The notes under the pieces were generated by a model. It searched no databases. It was not told where the DNA came from and was given only the letters and a program-made list of their open reading frames with translations. Positions 43,999 through 52,304 of a stretch of 64,000 bases of DNA are shown here, one piece after another. Origin of the DNA: Halodurantibacterium daqingensis (GTDB lineage Bacteria; Pseudomonadota; Alphaproteobacteria; Rhodobacterales; Rhodobacteraceae); contig NZ_JBHTFQ010000013.1 of NCBI RefSeq assembly GCF_042666235.1, positions 1 through 64,000 on the forward strand. Direction: 5' to 3'. A program made the position numbers and the translations under genes. Each line of letters begins with the position of its first letter. Position 1 is the first letter of the stretch.

Positions 43999-46416
43999 TC
44001 ACATGCCCCTCCGCCCGAGCGACACGGCGCGGGCGATGTCGGCGGCCACCTGTGTCCTTGATTGGCGGAAGCTTTCGGCGTCGCGGGCCATGATGGTGAC
44101 GTTGACGCCACCGCCTGCGCCGTAGCTCTGGGCCTCGCGACGCGAGAGCACGCGCTCCCCGCGTTGCAGGATCGCGGGCACCTCGTCGTGGCGGAGGCCC
44201 GCCATGCCGCCGCCATGCATCCGGGGCGCGGCGGCGAAGGCCATGGCCGGGACCATGCGAGAGGGCCCGGCCGATCCGACCATCCCGCCCGCGTGCAGGA
44301 CGTTGGCGAAGATGCCGCCCGCGCCGGCAAACACGCCGGATAGCGCGTTGGCGATCGGCCCGAGGATGAACCGCCGCGCCGCGAGCTGGGCGAGATCGGC
44401 GAGCAGCGAGGTAACGAGGTCGCGGAAGTTCAGCTTGCCGGTCTTCACGAACTGGCCCACCGCGTTCTCGGCCGACTGGAAGGCGCCAACGAGGCTCTGG
44501 CCGATATCGCCGCCGATCTCGCGCGCCTTGCTGGCGTAATCGGACAGCGCCGCCGTGACCGCCTGCCACCCGGTGACGGCGGCCTCGGTCGCGGGCTCTG
44601 CCGCAGCGGCGGCAGCCCCGGCCGCCGCACCGGCATCTGTTGCAGCGCGCCCGGCATCGCCGAGCGCCGTCTCCAGCCGCTCGGCAGCACCGGTAGCCTC
44701 AGTCAGCGCATCCGCACTGCCTTCATCGGTGCCGCGCACCGCGTCGCGCAGCGCCTGCCAGCTTTCGAGGGGCGCACGTGCCCCTTCCGCCAGATCGCGC
44801 GCGGCGCCGCGGTAGACATTCGCAGACTCGAGCGCGCGGTTCGCCGCCTCGGTCAGACCGAGATCGGGCGCGGTGAGCGGGTTGTCCTCGAAGGCCCGGT
44901 CGAACGCCGCCTGTGCCGCTGTCGTGGCAGCACTGGCTGCGCCCTCGAAGCGGTTCTCGATCTCGCCGAGGTCGAGGTCGGGCACCAGCGAGATGCGGCG
45001 CTCCGAGCCGAGCGCTTCGAGCCCCTGGTTGATCCCGCCGATGAAGCCATTGATGCGCGAGACCACGCCGTTCAGCATCGCCTCGACGCCGTCGACGAGG
45101 CTGTTGGCCGCCTGGAACGCCAGATCGCCGATGGCGGCGGGCAGCAGACCCCAGATCGCCTTGATCGCCTCGTAGGCCCCCTCGAACGTGTTCACGGCGG
45201 TGTTGCCGAAACCGACGACGCTCTCGATGGCGCTCTGCATGCCCGAAGCGGCGTCGGCCTTCAGGTCGAAGAACATCGCCGTGGCCGCAGCGCCCGCCGC
45301 AGCCGCGCCCATCCTGATCCGCTCCCAGACCTCGACGGCAAGGTCCTTCAGGAGCGACATCGCTTCGCCAAACCCGCCCGCACCGGAGACGAGGCGTGTG
45401 AACTGGTAGACGAGCTCGCCCGCGCCGACGATCAGCGCCCCGATGCCGGTGCGGATCAGCGCGCTGCGCAGCACGACGAGCGCCGTGGCGAGGCCGCGCA
45501 CGGAGAGCGCCGCAGCGGCCATGCCAGCCACCCATCGGCCCGCGAGGAAGGCCGCGAAGGTGGCGGCATAGGTGGTCAGGCGACCGATGTTGTCGAAAAG
45601 CCCGCGGATCGCGATGCCGAGCGGCCCGGTGCGGCTGGCGACCGCCGCCATCGCATTGGCGACGGCTTCCAGCGCGGGGGCCGCGGCGACGGCCAGCTGG
45701 TTCGACAGCCCACGCCAGATCAGCCCAAGCCGAGAGATGGCGTCGTTCGTCCGCTCGATCTGTTCGGCATCCTGTTCGGAGACGACGACACCGAAGGCGA
45801 GGACGTCCTCGGTCGCCTGGCGGAGCGTCGCGGTGTCGATCCGCGCCATGGCGATAGAGCCTTCCTCGCCGAAGAGCTGACCCGCGACGGCCGCGCGTTC
45901 GGCGGCAGGCACGAAGTTCTCGATGGCCGCGTTGATGGCGCCGACCCGCTGGTCCAGCGGCAGGGCGATCAGCTCATTGGCCGAGAGCCCGAGGCGATCC
46001 AGCGCATCGGCGGCAGGGCCGGTCCCGGCGGCCGCCTGGCTGAGGCGACGCGTCAGATCCTTCGTGGCCTGCTCGATGCCGGACATCGACACGCCCGCCA
46101 GTTCGCCCGCGCGCTCCAGCGTCTGGATCGAGGCGACGGTGGTGCCCAGCGACTGCGCCAGCTTGGCCTGCGCATCCACCGTCTGGAGGCCGGAGCGGAT
46201 CATCGCCACGCCCGCGGCGGCAGCGGCGGCCACGGCGGCGGCCGCCGCGACCCGGACCCGCCGCGAGAAGGCCGCGAGCCGAGCGTTGGCCGCCTCCATC
46301 TCCCGGCTGAGCCGCCCGAAGCCGCGCGATCCGGCCTCGCCGACGCCTTCCAGCTCGGCGCGCACCTGCCGTCCGCCCACGGCCGCGAGGCGGACGCTAA
46401 CCCGTTTTTCCGCCAT
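43999..46416 (-). CDS. Phage tail tape measure protein
   Basis: The 805-residue product has a tape-measure layout: N-terminal coiled region (GVGEAGSRGFGRLSREMEAANARLA), Ala-rich helices, a central hydrophobic segment (about residues 265-370), long Ala/Glu coiled helices and a C-terminal lambda GpH-like part (LHAGGMVGSAGPSRMVPA to RGERVLSRREAQSYGAGG). It sets tail length and helps eject DNA. Its start overlaps the frameshifted chaperone frame (ending 46397) by 20 bases. Confidence 0.93.
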   Translation of the reverse strand: MAEKRVSVRLAAVGGRQVRAELEGVGEAGSRGFGRLSREMEAANARLAAFSRRVRVAAAAAVAAAAAAGVAMIRSGLQTVDAQAKLAQSLGTTVASIQTLERAGELAGVSMSGIEQATKDLTRRLSQAAAGTGPAADALDRLGLSANELIALPLDQRVGAINAAIENFVPAAERAAVAGQLFGEEGSIAMARIDTATLRQATEDVLAFGVVVSEQDAEQIERTNDAISRLGLIWRGLSNQLAVAAAPALEAVANAMAAVASRTGPLGIAIRGLFDNIGRLTTYAATFAAFLAGRWVAGMAAAALSVRGLATALVVLRSALIRTGIGALIVGAGELVYQFTRLVSGAGGFGEAMSLLKDLAVEVWERIRMGAAAAGAAATAMFFDLKADAASGMQSAIESVVGFGNTAVNTFEGAYEAIKAIWGLLPAAIGDLAFQAANSLVDGVEAMLNGVVSRINGFIGGINQGLEALGSERRISLVPDLDLGEIENRFEGAASAATTAAQAAFDRAFEDNPLTAPDLGLTEAANRALESANVYRGAARDLAEGARAPLESWQALRDAVRGTDEGSADALTEATGAAERLETALGDAGRAATDAGAAAGAAAAAAEPATEAAVTGWQAVTAALSDYASKAREIGGDIGQSLVGAFQSAENAVGQFVKTGKLNFRDLVTSLLADLAQLAARRFILGPIANALSGVFAGAGGIFANVLHAGGMVGSAGPSRMVPAMAFAAAPRMHGGGMAGLRHDEVPAILQRGERVLSRREAQSYGAGGGVNVTIMARDAESFRQSRTQVAADIARAVSLGRRGM

Positions 46417-46735
46417 GGGAATGATCCATCTGTTCGTTGAGCTTGGCGACCATCACCGCTTCGATGACGGGCAGCAGTTCGGCCATGACGACGGGCGGCA
46501 CGCTTAGGGCTTCACCGAGCGCCAGCGCCGCCGACATATCCCAGCCGATCACGGCGCCGGGAAGCACGCGCAGCTGGCCACCGAGACGGCCGACCAGGTC
46601 CCAGACCTGCCAACCCTCCGGCGTTTCCGGACGGTTCAGTCGCGCCGGGCAGTCCGGGCAGGCGTGCGCGCAGGCTTCGCAGTAGCGCTCGCCCCCGCCG
46701 AAGGACCATTCGGCGAGAGCGCGGAGCCGTTTTTT
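46397..46735 (-). CDS. Tail assembly chaperone, second frame reached by -1 frameshift (GpT-like)
   Basis: This frame has no ATG until well into it, yet it encodes a protein-like sequence: RLRALAEWSFGGGERYC, then CEACAHACPDCPARL (zinc-ribbon-like) and a helical end (PPVVMAELLPVIEAVMVAKLNEQ). It is entered from the 46636-47073 gene at the slippery heptamer A_AAA_AAC (46735-46729) by a -1 slip. A hairpin (stem from 46722) begins 6 bases after the heptamer. It corresponds to the T part of lambda GpGT and resembles a family I recall as DUF7697. It ends 20 bases inside the tape measure gene. Confidence 0.8.
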   Translation of the reverse strand, partial: KKRLRALAEWSFGGGERYCEACAHACPDCPARLNRPETPEGWQVWDLVGRLGGQLRVLPGAVIGWDMSAALALGEALSVPPVVMAELLPVIEAVMVAKLNEQMDHSHGGKTG

Positions 46736-47073
46736 TCCTGTTCCAGCAGCAGGCCCTTGGAGACGTAGGTCAGCTGGAAGGCCTCGAAGATCGGCCAGAT
46801 ATCGAGCAGTGCGTCGATGGCCTCCGAGCTCGGATCGATGGGATTGTCCTCCGCATCGCCGATGCCCTCCCAGGCGAGCACCGCCCGCCGCGCCAGCGCC
46901 TTGGCGAAGGCGACGGCGCGTTCCTCTTCCGAGGCCTCCTCGGGCACCGCTTCGACGGCCGGATCGCTGCGTGTCGCCACCATCAGTGCGGTGGTCAGCG
47001 GGCGCAGCTGCACCCGGACGCCGGGCGCGAGGTCATGCCAGCGGGGCGCGTTCGTCAGGTCGAGCGTCAGCAT
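46636..47073 (-). CDS. Tail assembly chaperone, first frame (GpG-like)
   Basis: The 145-residue product begins at ATG 47073, overlapping the tail-tube stop (TGATG). It contains VRVQLRPLTTALMVATRSDP, EERAVAFAKALARRAVLAWEGIG and DIWPIFEAFQLTYVSKGLLLEQ, a helical chaperone-like protein of the GTA family. Without frameshift it ends at 46636 in a low-complexity tail (SAGASATAKPARTPARTARRD). The slippery site lies 7 codons after the QLTYVSKG segment. It assists tail-tube polymerisation on the tape measure. Confidence 0.85.
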   Translation of the reverse strand: MLTLDLTNAPRWHDLAPGVRVQLRPLTTALMVATRSDPAVEAVPEEASEEERAVAFAKALARRAVLAWEGIGDAEDNPIDPSSEAIDALLDIWPIFEAFQLTYVSKGLLLEQEKNGSALSPNGPSAGASATAKPARTPARTARRD

Positions 47074-48014
47074 CAATACGTCTCCACGTCGTTCACGAGG
47101 GTTGCAGTGCACATCCGGCCGACGACGCCGTCGCGGGCGGCCTGCCAGTCGAAGGTCGCCTGCACGCCCTGCGGTCCGGAAATCTCGATGCGCGGGCGCG
47201 GCAGGTAGACGGCGTGCACGGTGAAGGTGAAGCTCTCGCTCGAGGGCAGGACGTAGGAGAATTCCATCTCGCAGGCCTCGCCGTTGATGGCCTGCGTCAC
47301 CAGCGTCTGGTCGGCAAAGCGGACCTCGATCCGGCCGGTCAGCGCCGCGATGGACGGGTCCGCGCCGTCGATACGGCCGTCCGAGCGGATGGTCTCGATC
47401 CGGTCGAGGTTGTTGGCATAGGTGATCTCGGCCGAGACCACGTTGCCGAGGGCCGAGCCGTTGCGGGTGATCGCCCCGTTGAAATGGCCGAAGCGCTTGA
47501 GCTCCAGCGCGGCGGGCGTCCCGGCGCTGGTCGTCGTGCCCACCGTCTCGCCCTGTGCCACCAGCCGCGCCGTGGCGGTCAGGAGCCCCGAGCGCTGCAT
47601 CTGCCATGTGATCTGGTCGAGCACGCAACCGGAATACATCGCGTATCGCGGCACCTCCGGCATGCCGGTCTCGATCGACATCGAGGGCAGCGTCCAGGAC
47701 CCTGACTGGAACTCGTGGGTGTACGGGGCATCCACACCCGTGGTCGTGGGCGCGCCGAAGGCTGCTTTCAGCCAGAATCCGAAGGCCTCGGCGTCGAGCG
47801 GCACCACGACATCGCCATCGGCCGTCACCGCGTCCTTGATCGGCGCCAGCGGATCGCGGCCGTAGCCCAGCAGCTCGGAGTTCAGCAGCGGTTGCTCCGC
47901 ACCCAGTGAGGTGCTGGCGAAAGGCATGCGGGTGAAGCCGCTGGCGGGCGGCGTTCCGTAGGTCGTCTCGAACGCAAGCGCCATCAGCGCCCGCGCCCCC
48001 TGGGCTCGTGCCAT
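47073..48014 (-). CDS. Major tail tube protein
   Basis: The 313-residue product contains beta-rich segments (ALMALAFETTYGTPPASGFTRMPF, DGDVVVPLDAEAFGFWLKAAFG, PRYAMYSGCVLDQITWQMQRSGLLTATARLVAQG) typical of tail tube subunits. It lies between the tail terminator and the chaperone genes as in siphophages. The subunits stack around the tape measure to form the DNA channel. Start at ATG 48014. Confidence 0.85.
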   Translation of the reverse strand: MARAQGARALMALAFETTYGTPPASGFTRMPFASTSLGAEQPLLNSELLGYGRDPLAPIKDAVTADGDVVVPLDAEAFGFWLKAAFGAPTTTGVDAPYTHEFQSGSWTLPSMSIETGMPEVPRYAMYSGCVLDQITWQMQRSGLLTATARLVAQGETVGTTTSAGTPAALELKRFGHFNGAITRNGSALGNVVSAEITYANNLDRIETIRSDGRIDGADPSIAALTGRIEVRFADQTLVTQAINGEACEMEFSYVLPSSESFTFTVHAVYLPRPRIEISGPQGVQATFDWQAARDGVVGRMCTATLVNDVETY

Positions 48015-48039
48015 GTTCGTCTCCTGTGGTCGGTTGGGG

Positions 48040-48459
48040 TCAGGCCAACTGGTCGGCCGTGGAATAGTGCAGCACCACCGGGATCACGGCGGCCTTCAGG
48101 CTGGCCGCGCCCTCGACCGGCAGGTCTACGGGGCGCGGGGCTTCCGCCTCGACCCAGTCGCAGAGCCCGCCAAGCGTGCGGTCGGCGGCGAGCGCCGCGC
48201 CAATGCTGGCGGTCAGCCTGTCGAAGTCGGCGTCCCGATCGGCGCCTTGGACCACCGCCTCGATCTCGGCGCGGTGCTGGTAGTGGTAGCGCAGAGGCGA
48301 GAGCGTCACCTCCGGCTCGCCCGGTTCGCCGTCCCGCAGGATCAGGAGCCCGGCGGCGGGCACGCGCTCGGACAGAACCTCGCCGCGCAGGGTTGTGGCA
48401 GGCACCGTCAAAAGACGTGCGTGCAGCGCCGCCAGCGTGGCCTCGCGTGTACTGGGCAT
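48040..48459 (-). CDS. Tail terminator or completion protein
   Basis: The product is about 139 residues with a mixed fold (STREATLAALHARLLTVPATTL, then EVTLSPLRYHYQHRAEIEAVVQG and CDWVEAEAPRPVD). Its place upstream of the tail tube gene and its size fit a tail terminator (lambda GpU / GTA gp8-like class). The ATG at 48459 is used; the region upstream was replaced by the ArsR cassette, and no good ribosome-binding site is visible, so expression may be altered. Confidence 0.7.
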   Translation of the reverse strand: MPSTREATLAALHARLLTVPATTLRGEVLSERVPAAGLLILRDGEPGEPEVTLSPLRYHYQHRAEIEAVVQGADRDADFDRLTASIGAALAADRTLGGLCDWVEAEAPRPVDLPVEGAASLKAAVIPVVLHYSTADQLA

Positions 48460-48550
48460 GATGTCACCGAAGAAAATCCGAATGGCACAGCACCGGGCGT
48501 CGTCGCCCGGTCTTGATCGTAGGCCAACGACGGCGGACGTCCGCCGTCGA

Positions 48551-48913
48551 TCAGACCGTGCCCGTTCCTTTGAAATTCTCGCACGAGTCAACGCCCCGAG
48601 CGGTCCCGGCCAGGAGGTCGTCGGCCAGCCTCATCAGATCGTCCAAGCGCGGATCGCTCAACCGATACCGGACGAACCGACCGTCCGGTTCTCCGACAAC
48701 CAGCCCGCATTCGCTCAGGCACCGCAGGTGGTTTGAGGCGTTCGACTGCGACAGGCCGGTGGCGCCAACGATCTCCCCAACCGAAAGCGGGCCGTCACGC
48801 AGAGCGGCCAAAATCGACATGCGCGAGAAGTCAGCCAAGCCGCGGAAAAGCTTCGCCCGCAACTCGACGACTTGAGCATCAGCCTGCTGAAGGATTCCGG
48901 TCTCGCTCGACAT
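48551..48913 (-). CDS. ArsR/SmtB-family metal-responsive repressor
   Basis: The 120-residue product has the winged-helix of ArsR/SmtB regulators: FSRMSILAALRDGPLSVGEIVGATGLSQSNASNHLRCLSECGLVVGEPDGRFVRYRLS. A Cys near the end of the recognition helix (C in LRCLSECG) and a C-terminal CENF may bind metal, as in CmtR-like proteins. The likely effectors are Cd, Zn or Pb. It is divergent from a cation transporter gene with a shared operator between them, and lies inside the tail gene cluster of prophage B. Confidence 0.88.
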   Translation of the reverse strand: MSSETGILQQADAQVVELRAKLFRGLADFSRMSILAALRDGPLSVGEIVGATGLSQSNASNHLRCLSECGLVVGEPDGRFVRYRLSDPRLDDLMRLADDLLAGTARGVDSCENFKGTGTV

Positions 48914-48931
48914 ATCAGTCTGCAATGATAT
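48912..48931. promoter_or_regulatory. Probable ArsR operator and divergent promoter
   Basis: ATATCA (48912-48917) and TGATAT (48926-48931) form a 6-8-6 inverted repeat, the usual ArsR/SmtB operator design. It overlaps the repressor start codon and extends into a TATATA-like -10 for the transporter gene (ATG at 48961). Binding would block both genes. Confidence 0.7.
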
Positions 48932-48960
48932 ATAGCCTCGTCTGTCCACGGAAGATCGTA

Positions 48961-49830
48961 ATGAGCGAAACGGCCACAATGAGCAACGCTGAGCACGCGC
49001 GCTACAGAGTCACCGGCATGGACTGCCCGTCATGCGCCGCGAAGATCGAGAAGGCGGTGCGGTCGGCCGGGGTCGAGGACGTGAAGGTCTCGACTGCCAC
49101 GCAGATCATGACGGTGCATGTATCCGACCTGAGTTTGCAGCTGCCCGAAGTGGAGCGTGCGGTGTCGGGCATCGGCTACCGACTGGATCGGCTGGGCGGA
49201 CCCGAAGCTGATCACGAGGGAGACATCGACGATCTTCCGAAGGACTTGAGCCATATCACCCCGGCCTACCGGCGTGCGCTGTGGATCGTGATCGTGCTGA
49301 ACGTGGGCTACGGCCTCATCGAGATGGTTGGCGGCTTCATTTCCGGATCGCAGGCCCTGAAAGCCGATGCGCTCGATTTCCTCGGCGATGGCCTGATCAC
49401 CTTCCTTGGGGTTCTGGCGATCGGCTGGAGCCTGGTCTGGCGAGCCCGTTCCGCTCTGATCCAAGGCTTGTTTCTCGGGGCGCTCGGTCTCGGGGTCCTC
49501 GCCAACACGGCCTACCGCGTACTGGTTCAGCAGCAGCCTGAAGCTGAACTGATGGGCCTGTTCGCCGTGATCGCGCTCGTGGTCAACGTGGTTGCCGTTC
49601 TGCCGTTGCTGCCCCACCGGGCCGGAGATGCCAACGTTCGGGCCGTCTGGCTGTTCTCGCGCAACGACGCCATCGGCAATGCAGCGGTCGTCGTGGCAGC
49701 GGGTCTGGTCGCCTGGACTAACACGGCATGGCCCGACCTCGTTGTAGCGGCAGTGATCGCCGGGCTGTTTCTGCAATCCTCGTGGTCGATCATCCGCGAC
49801 GCGCGGGCCGATTTGCGGGTGGCCACGTGA
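48961..49830 (+). CDS. Cation transporter with N-terminal HMA domain (CDF type)
   Basis: The 289-residue product starts with a heavy-metal-associated domain (TGMDCPSCAAKIE, GMxCxxC) followed by a CDF-like transporter of six helices: LIEMVGGFISGSQALKADALDFLGDG and FSRNDAIGNAAVVVAAG, where aspartates are intact. It should export a divalent metal, with the HMA domain delivering or sensing it. It is divergent from the ArsR gene and transcribed against the surrounding phage genes. Together they form a self-contained resistance cassette. Confidence 0.88.
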   Translation: MSETATMSNAEHARYRVTGMDCPSCAAKIEKAVRSAGVEDVKVSTATQIMTVHVSDLSLQLPEVERAVSGIGYRLDRLGGPEADHEGDIDDLPKDLSHITPAYRRALWIVIVLNVGYGLIEMVGGFISGSQALKADALDFLGDGLITFLGVLAIGWSLVWRARSALIQGLFLGALGLGVLANTAYRVLVQQQPEAELMGLFAVIALVVNVVAVLPLLPHRAGDANVRAVWLFSRNDAIGNAAVVVAAGLVAWTNTAWPDLVVAAVIAGLFLQSSWSIIRDARADLRVAT

Positions 49831-49958
49831 GGCCACGCCGGTCACCGGGCTTCGGGCGCCGGATCGTGCAGGCGGCATCAGGACCAGAATACGATCTCTC
49901 GGCCGCCGAGATAGACGGGGCCTGTCAGGGCTCCAGATCCTTTTTCCGGCGCGTCCGA

Positions 49959-50588
49959 CTATAGTTTCGCCTCCACCCAATTCGCCACGATCAGTCCCGG
50001 CACCGCGTCGTGCGCCCGCTCGGCATCCCTCGCCAGATCAAGCCGCTTCGGCAACTTGACCTGCGGTACCAGCAGGAAGATCGGCGCGGTGACCTTTCCG
50101 CGCCCGGTCTTCGAGCGCGACACCACCGCTTGGCCCTTCGTGTTCAACCGGCCCTCCGCCACCAGCAGGCTCGGTCCGGTGCGACGATAGACGAAGCGCA
50201 GGCGCAGGCCACGGCGGCGCTCCCATTCGCCGGGCGTGATCCGGCCGCCGCGTAGGGACTTGCCTGCGGCAGGCAGCGGGATCGCCAGCCAGAACCCGTT
50301 CTTCGAGCGGATCAGCGGACCGGTGTCATGGGCACCGACGATCACCGGCGCCTTGGACCAGACCAGCGCCGCGGCGTCGAGGCTCTCGCCCGACCTCGGG
50401 AAGGTCTGGCTCCGGATCGAGTTGGCGAGCCGGGTGCCAAGGCCCGCGCCGGTGATCTGCAACCGCCACGCGGTCTTCAGCCCGGTCCCGGCCTTGCGCA
50501 TGGCGGCCGTGACAGCGCGCTCCCCGGCCGTGATCTCCGCCTGCATCATCGCGACGATGTCGGGATCGATGTCGAGATTCAGCTTCAT
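49959..50588 (-). CDS. HK97 gp10-like head-tail protein (DUF6441)
   Basis: The 209-residue product contains a helical N-terminus (VAMMQAEITAGERAVTAAMRKAGTGLKTAWRLQIT) and a basic middle (RITPGEWERRRGLRLRFVYRRTGPSLLVAEGR). It resembles families of HK97 gp10/DUF6441 head-tail connectors. It is the head-side gene next to the ArsR cassette and overlaps the head-tail joining gene by 4 bases. Location in the connector is the likely role. Confidence 0.75.
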   Translation of the reverse strand: MKLNLDIDPDIVAMMQAEITAGERAVTAAMRKAGTGLKTAWRLQITGAGLGTRLANSIRSQTFPRSGESLDAAALVWSKAPVIVGAHDTGPLIRSKNGFWLAIPLPAAGKSLRGGRITPGEWERRRGLRLRFVYRRTGPSLLVAEGRLNTKGQAVVSRSKTGRGKVTAPIFLLVPQVKLPKRLDLARDAERAHDAVPGLIVANWVEAKL

Positions 50589-50896
50589 GCAGGTATCAGA
50601 TACACAGTCCAGGCTAGCCGCTCGCGGTCGCGGACGGGCTCGCCCTGGACCAGGAAGGCGTCGCCGTCGATCTCGAGCCTGTCGCCCGGGCGCGGGTTCG
50701 CCACCTCTGCGACCAGCAGATCGATGCGGGTCGTCTCGGACCAGAGCCGGGCATCGCCGAACTCGGTGACGGCGTCAGCACGCCGGGCGACGACGCGCAC
50801 CAGTACGGGCGCGCCGCCGTCAGCGATGTAGACGGCATCCCTTCCGATGTTCGGATCGGCGAAGAGGGCACTGAGGGCGACCGCGAAGGCGGACAT
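50585..50896 (-). CDS. Head-tail joining protein
   Basis: The product is about 103 residues, starting at ATG 50896 which overlaps the capsid stop (TGATG). It has a beta-rich body (VYIADGGAPVLVRVVARRADAV, LRPGDRLEI-like NPRPGDRLEIDGDAFLVQGEPV). It matches the size and position of lambda GpFII-type attachment proteins that complete the head connector. Confidence 0.75.
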   Translation of the reverse strand: MSAFAVALSALFADPNIGRDAVYIADGGAPVLVRVVARRADAVTEFGDARLWSETTRIDLLVAEVANPRPGDRLEIDGDAFLVQGEPVRDRERLAWTVYLIPA

Positions 50897-51909
50897 CAGG
50901 TCCGCCGCGCGCTGCGCAGCACCTGCGGGCGGGTGCAGATCGGCAGCGGATTGCTCTCGATCTCCAGCCGCACCCACTCGTCGCGATCACGATCGGGGAT
51001 GGTACGTGCGTAGAGCGGCTGGCCGAGGGTGTTGACCGTCTCGAAGGTGTCGGCGGGCGCGTAATAGATCTCGAACAGCCCCTCGATGCCTTCCGGATAG
51101 AAGTACGCCTTGTCGGTCGGCACGCCGAAGCCGACGCCGCCCCTGTAGCGGCGGAAGGTGATGCCGCCGAAGCTGACCTCGTCGGCGACCCGGCCCCGCA
51201 GGTCGGCCGCCGCGGCGGTGTTGAGATAGGTCTCGCGCACCTCCTTGTGGGCCACGAGATCGGCGAAGAAGGCCGAGCCGCATTCGGCCCGGACCTGCAC
51301 CGCACCGGCGGAGAGCCCGCCCATCGACTCTTCCACGCTCTCGATCAGCGCCTGGCAGCGCTTGCGCAGCGCCCCCGAGGCCGGGCTTGCGTTATCGAGG
51401 TCAAAGTCGATCTCGGCCGCCGGAGAGATGCCGAACTCGGTGAAGTAGTTCACCACCGTGGCGTGGTCCTTCGGGTCCTTCACCAGCCCCTGGATGCCGT
51501 TCAGGAGGTGATACTCGAAGGTCGTCTCCGCGTCCTGGCGGAGCTTGCGCAGCCTGTACGCCACCTCGGTCTGGACCTGCTGGGTGGCGCTCTCCGAGCC
51601 GAAGTCGCGGACGGACTGGATCTCGGAGGCCCAGAGCACGTCCTGCTTCTTGAACTGGCGGCAGACGAAGGCGCGCATCTCGCGCCGGTCCGGGACCTGC
51701 TGCTCGTAGGCCGACCCGCGCTCCGAGAACGGGATCAGCGACAATGTGCCGTCTCGGCTCTCGATGACGACGGTGCGGGAGCGCACGCCGCGCGGGCTGA
51801 AGAGGTTCGATCCTGAGAGCAGCGCGGGCTTGTAGGGGATGTTCTCGAGCGCGCGGGTGAGCTCGACGATGGTGAAGGCATCGCCTTCGAAGATGTCCAT
51901 GGTGGCCAT
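50896..51909 (-). CDS. Major capsid protein (lambda GpE family)
   Basis: The 337-residue product has the GpE layout: MDIFEGDAFTIVELTRALENIPYKPALLSG at the start, a QVPDRREMRAFVCRQFKKQD segment, and a C-terminal YYAPADTFETVNTLGQPLYARTIPD. It forms the HK97-fold shell. A GGAGG site lies before the ATG at 51909. Gene order portal, protease, decoration, capsid follows lambda. Confidence 0.94.
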   Translation of the reverse strand: MATMDIFEGDAFTIVELTRALENIPYKPALLSGSNLFSPRGVRSRTVVIESRDGTLSLIPFSERGSAYEQQVPDRREMRAFVCRQFKKQDVLWASEIQSVRDFGSESATQQVQTEVAYRLRKLRQDAETTFEYHLLNGIQGLVKDPKDHATVVNYFTEFGISPAAEIDFDLDNASPASGALRKRCQALIESVEESMGGLSAGAVQVRAECGSAFFADLVAHKEVRETYLNTAAAADLRGRVADEVSFGGITFRRYRGGVGFGVPTDKAYFYPEGIEGLFEIYYAPADTFETVNTLGQPLYARTIPDRDRDEWVRLEIESNPLPICTRPQVLRSARRT

Positions 51910-51934
51910 TTGGATGCCTCCTGTCGGGATTGGG

Positions 51935-52300
51935 TCAGCGGACGAGGATGCCCGCGGCGAGGAGCGCCGCGTGTGCGGCCGCGATCTCCCCCTCGCTGGG
52001 CGTGCCCGCGAAGACGAGGTCGTGGCGGTTGACGATGGCGGGACCGCGGACGACGGCGACGGCCAGCGCATCGCCACCGGACGCATCCGCCTTGCCCCAG
52101 AGCACGGCGACGGCGGTCTCGGTGCCGTCGACGGCCGCGGGGTCGTGGGCGGCATACTTGCCCGAGGCGGTGATCTTGCCGAGCACCGTGCCGGGTTGAT
52201 GCGTGCCCGCCGCGACGGTGATCGTCTCGCGGGTGTAGTCGCGGAAGGCTTCCCAGACGAGGAAGCCGCCGGGGTGGGTGCCTTCGACCAGCGTGGTCAT
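51935..52300 (-). CDS. Head decoration protein (lambda GpD family)
   Basis: The 121-residue product has the GpD-like start (HPGGFLVWEAFRDYTRETITVAAG) and a C-terminal part with VLGKITASGKY and DALAVAVVRGPAIVNRHDLVF. Trimers stabilise the capsid after expansion. It sits between protease and capsid genes as in lambda. Confidence 0.92.
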   Translation of the reverse strand: MTTLVEGTHPGGFLVWEAFRDYTRETITVAAGTHQPGTVLGKITASGKYAAHDPAAVDGTETAVAVLWGKADASGGDALAVAVVRGPAIVNRHDLVFAGTPSEGEIAAAHAALLAAGILVR

Positions 52301-52304
52301 GGTG

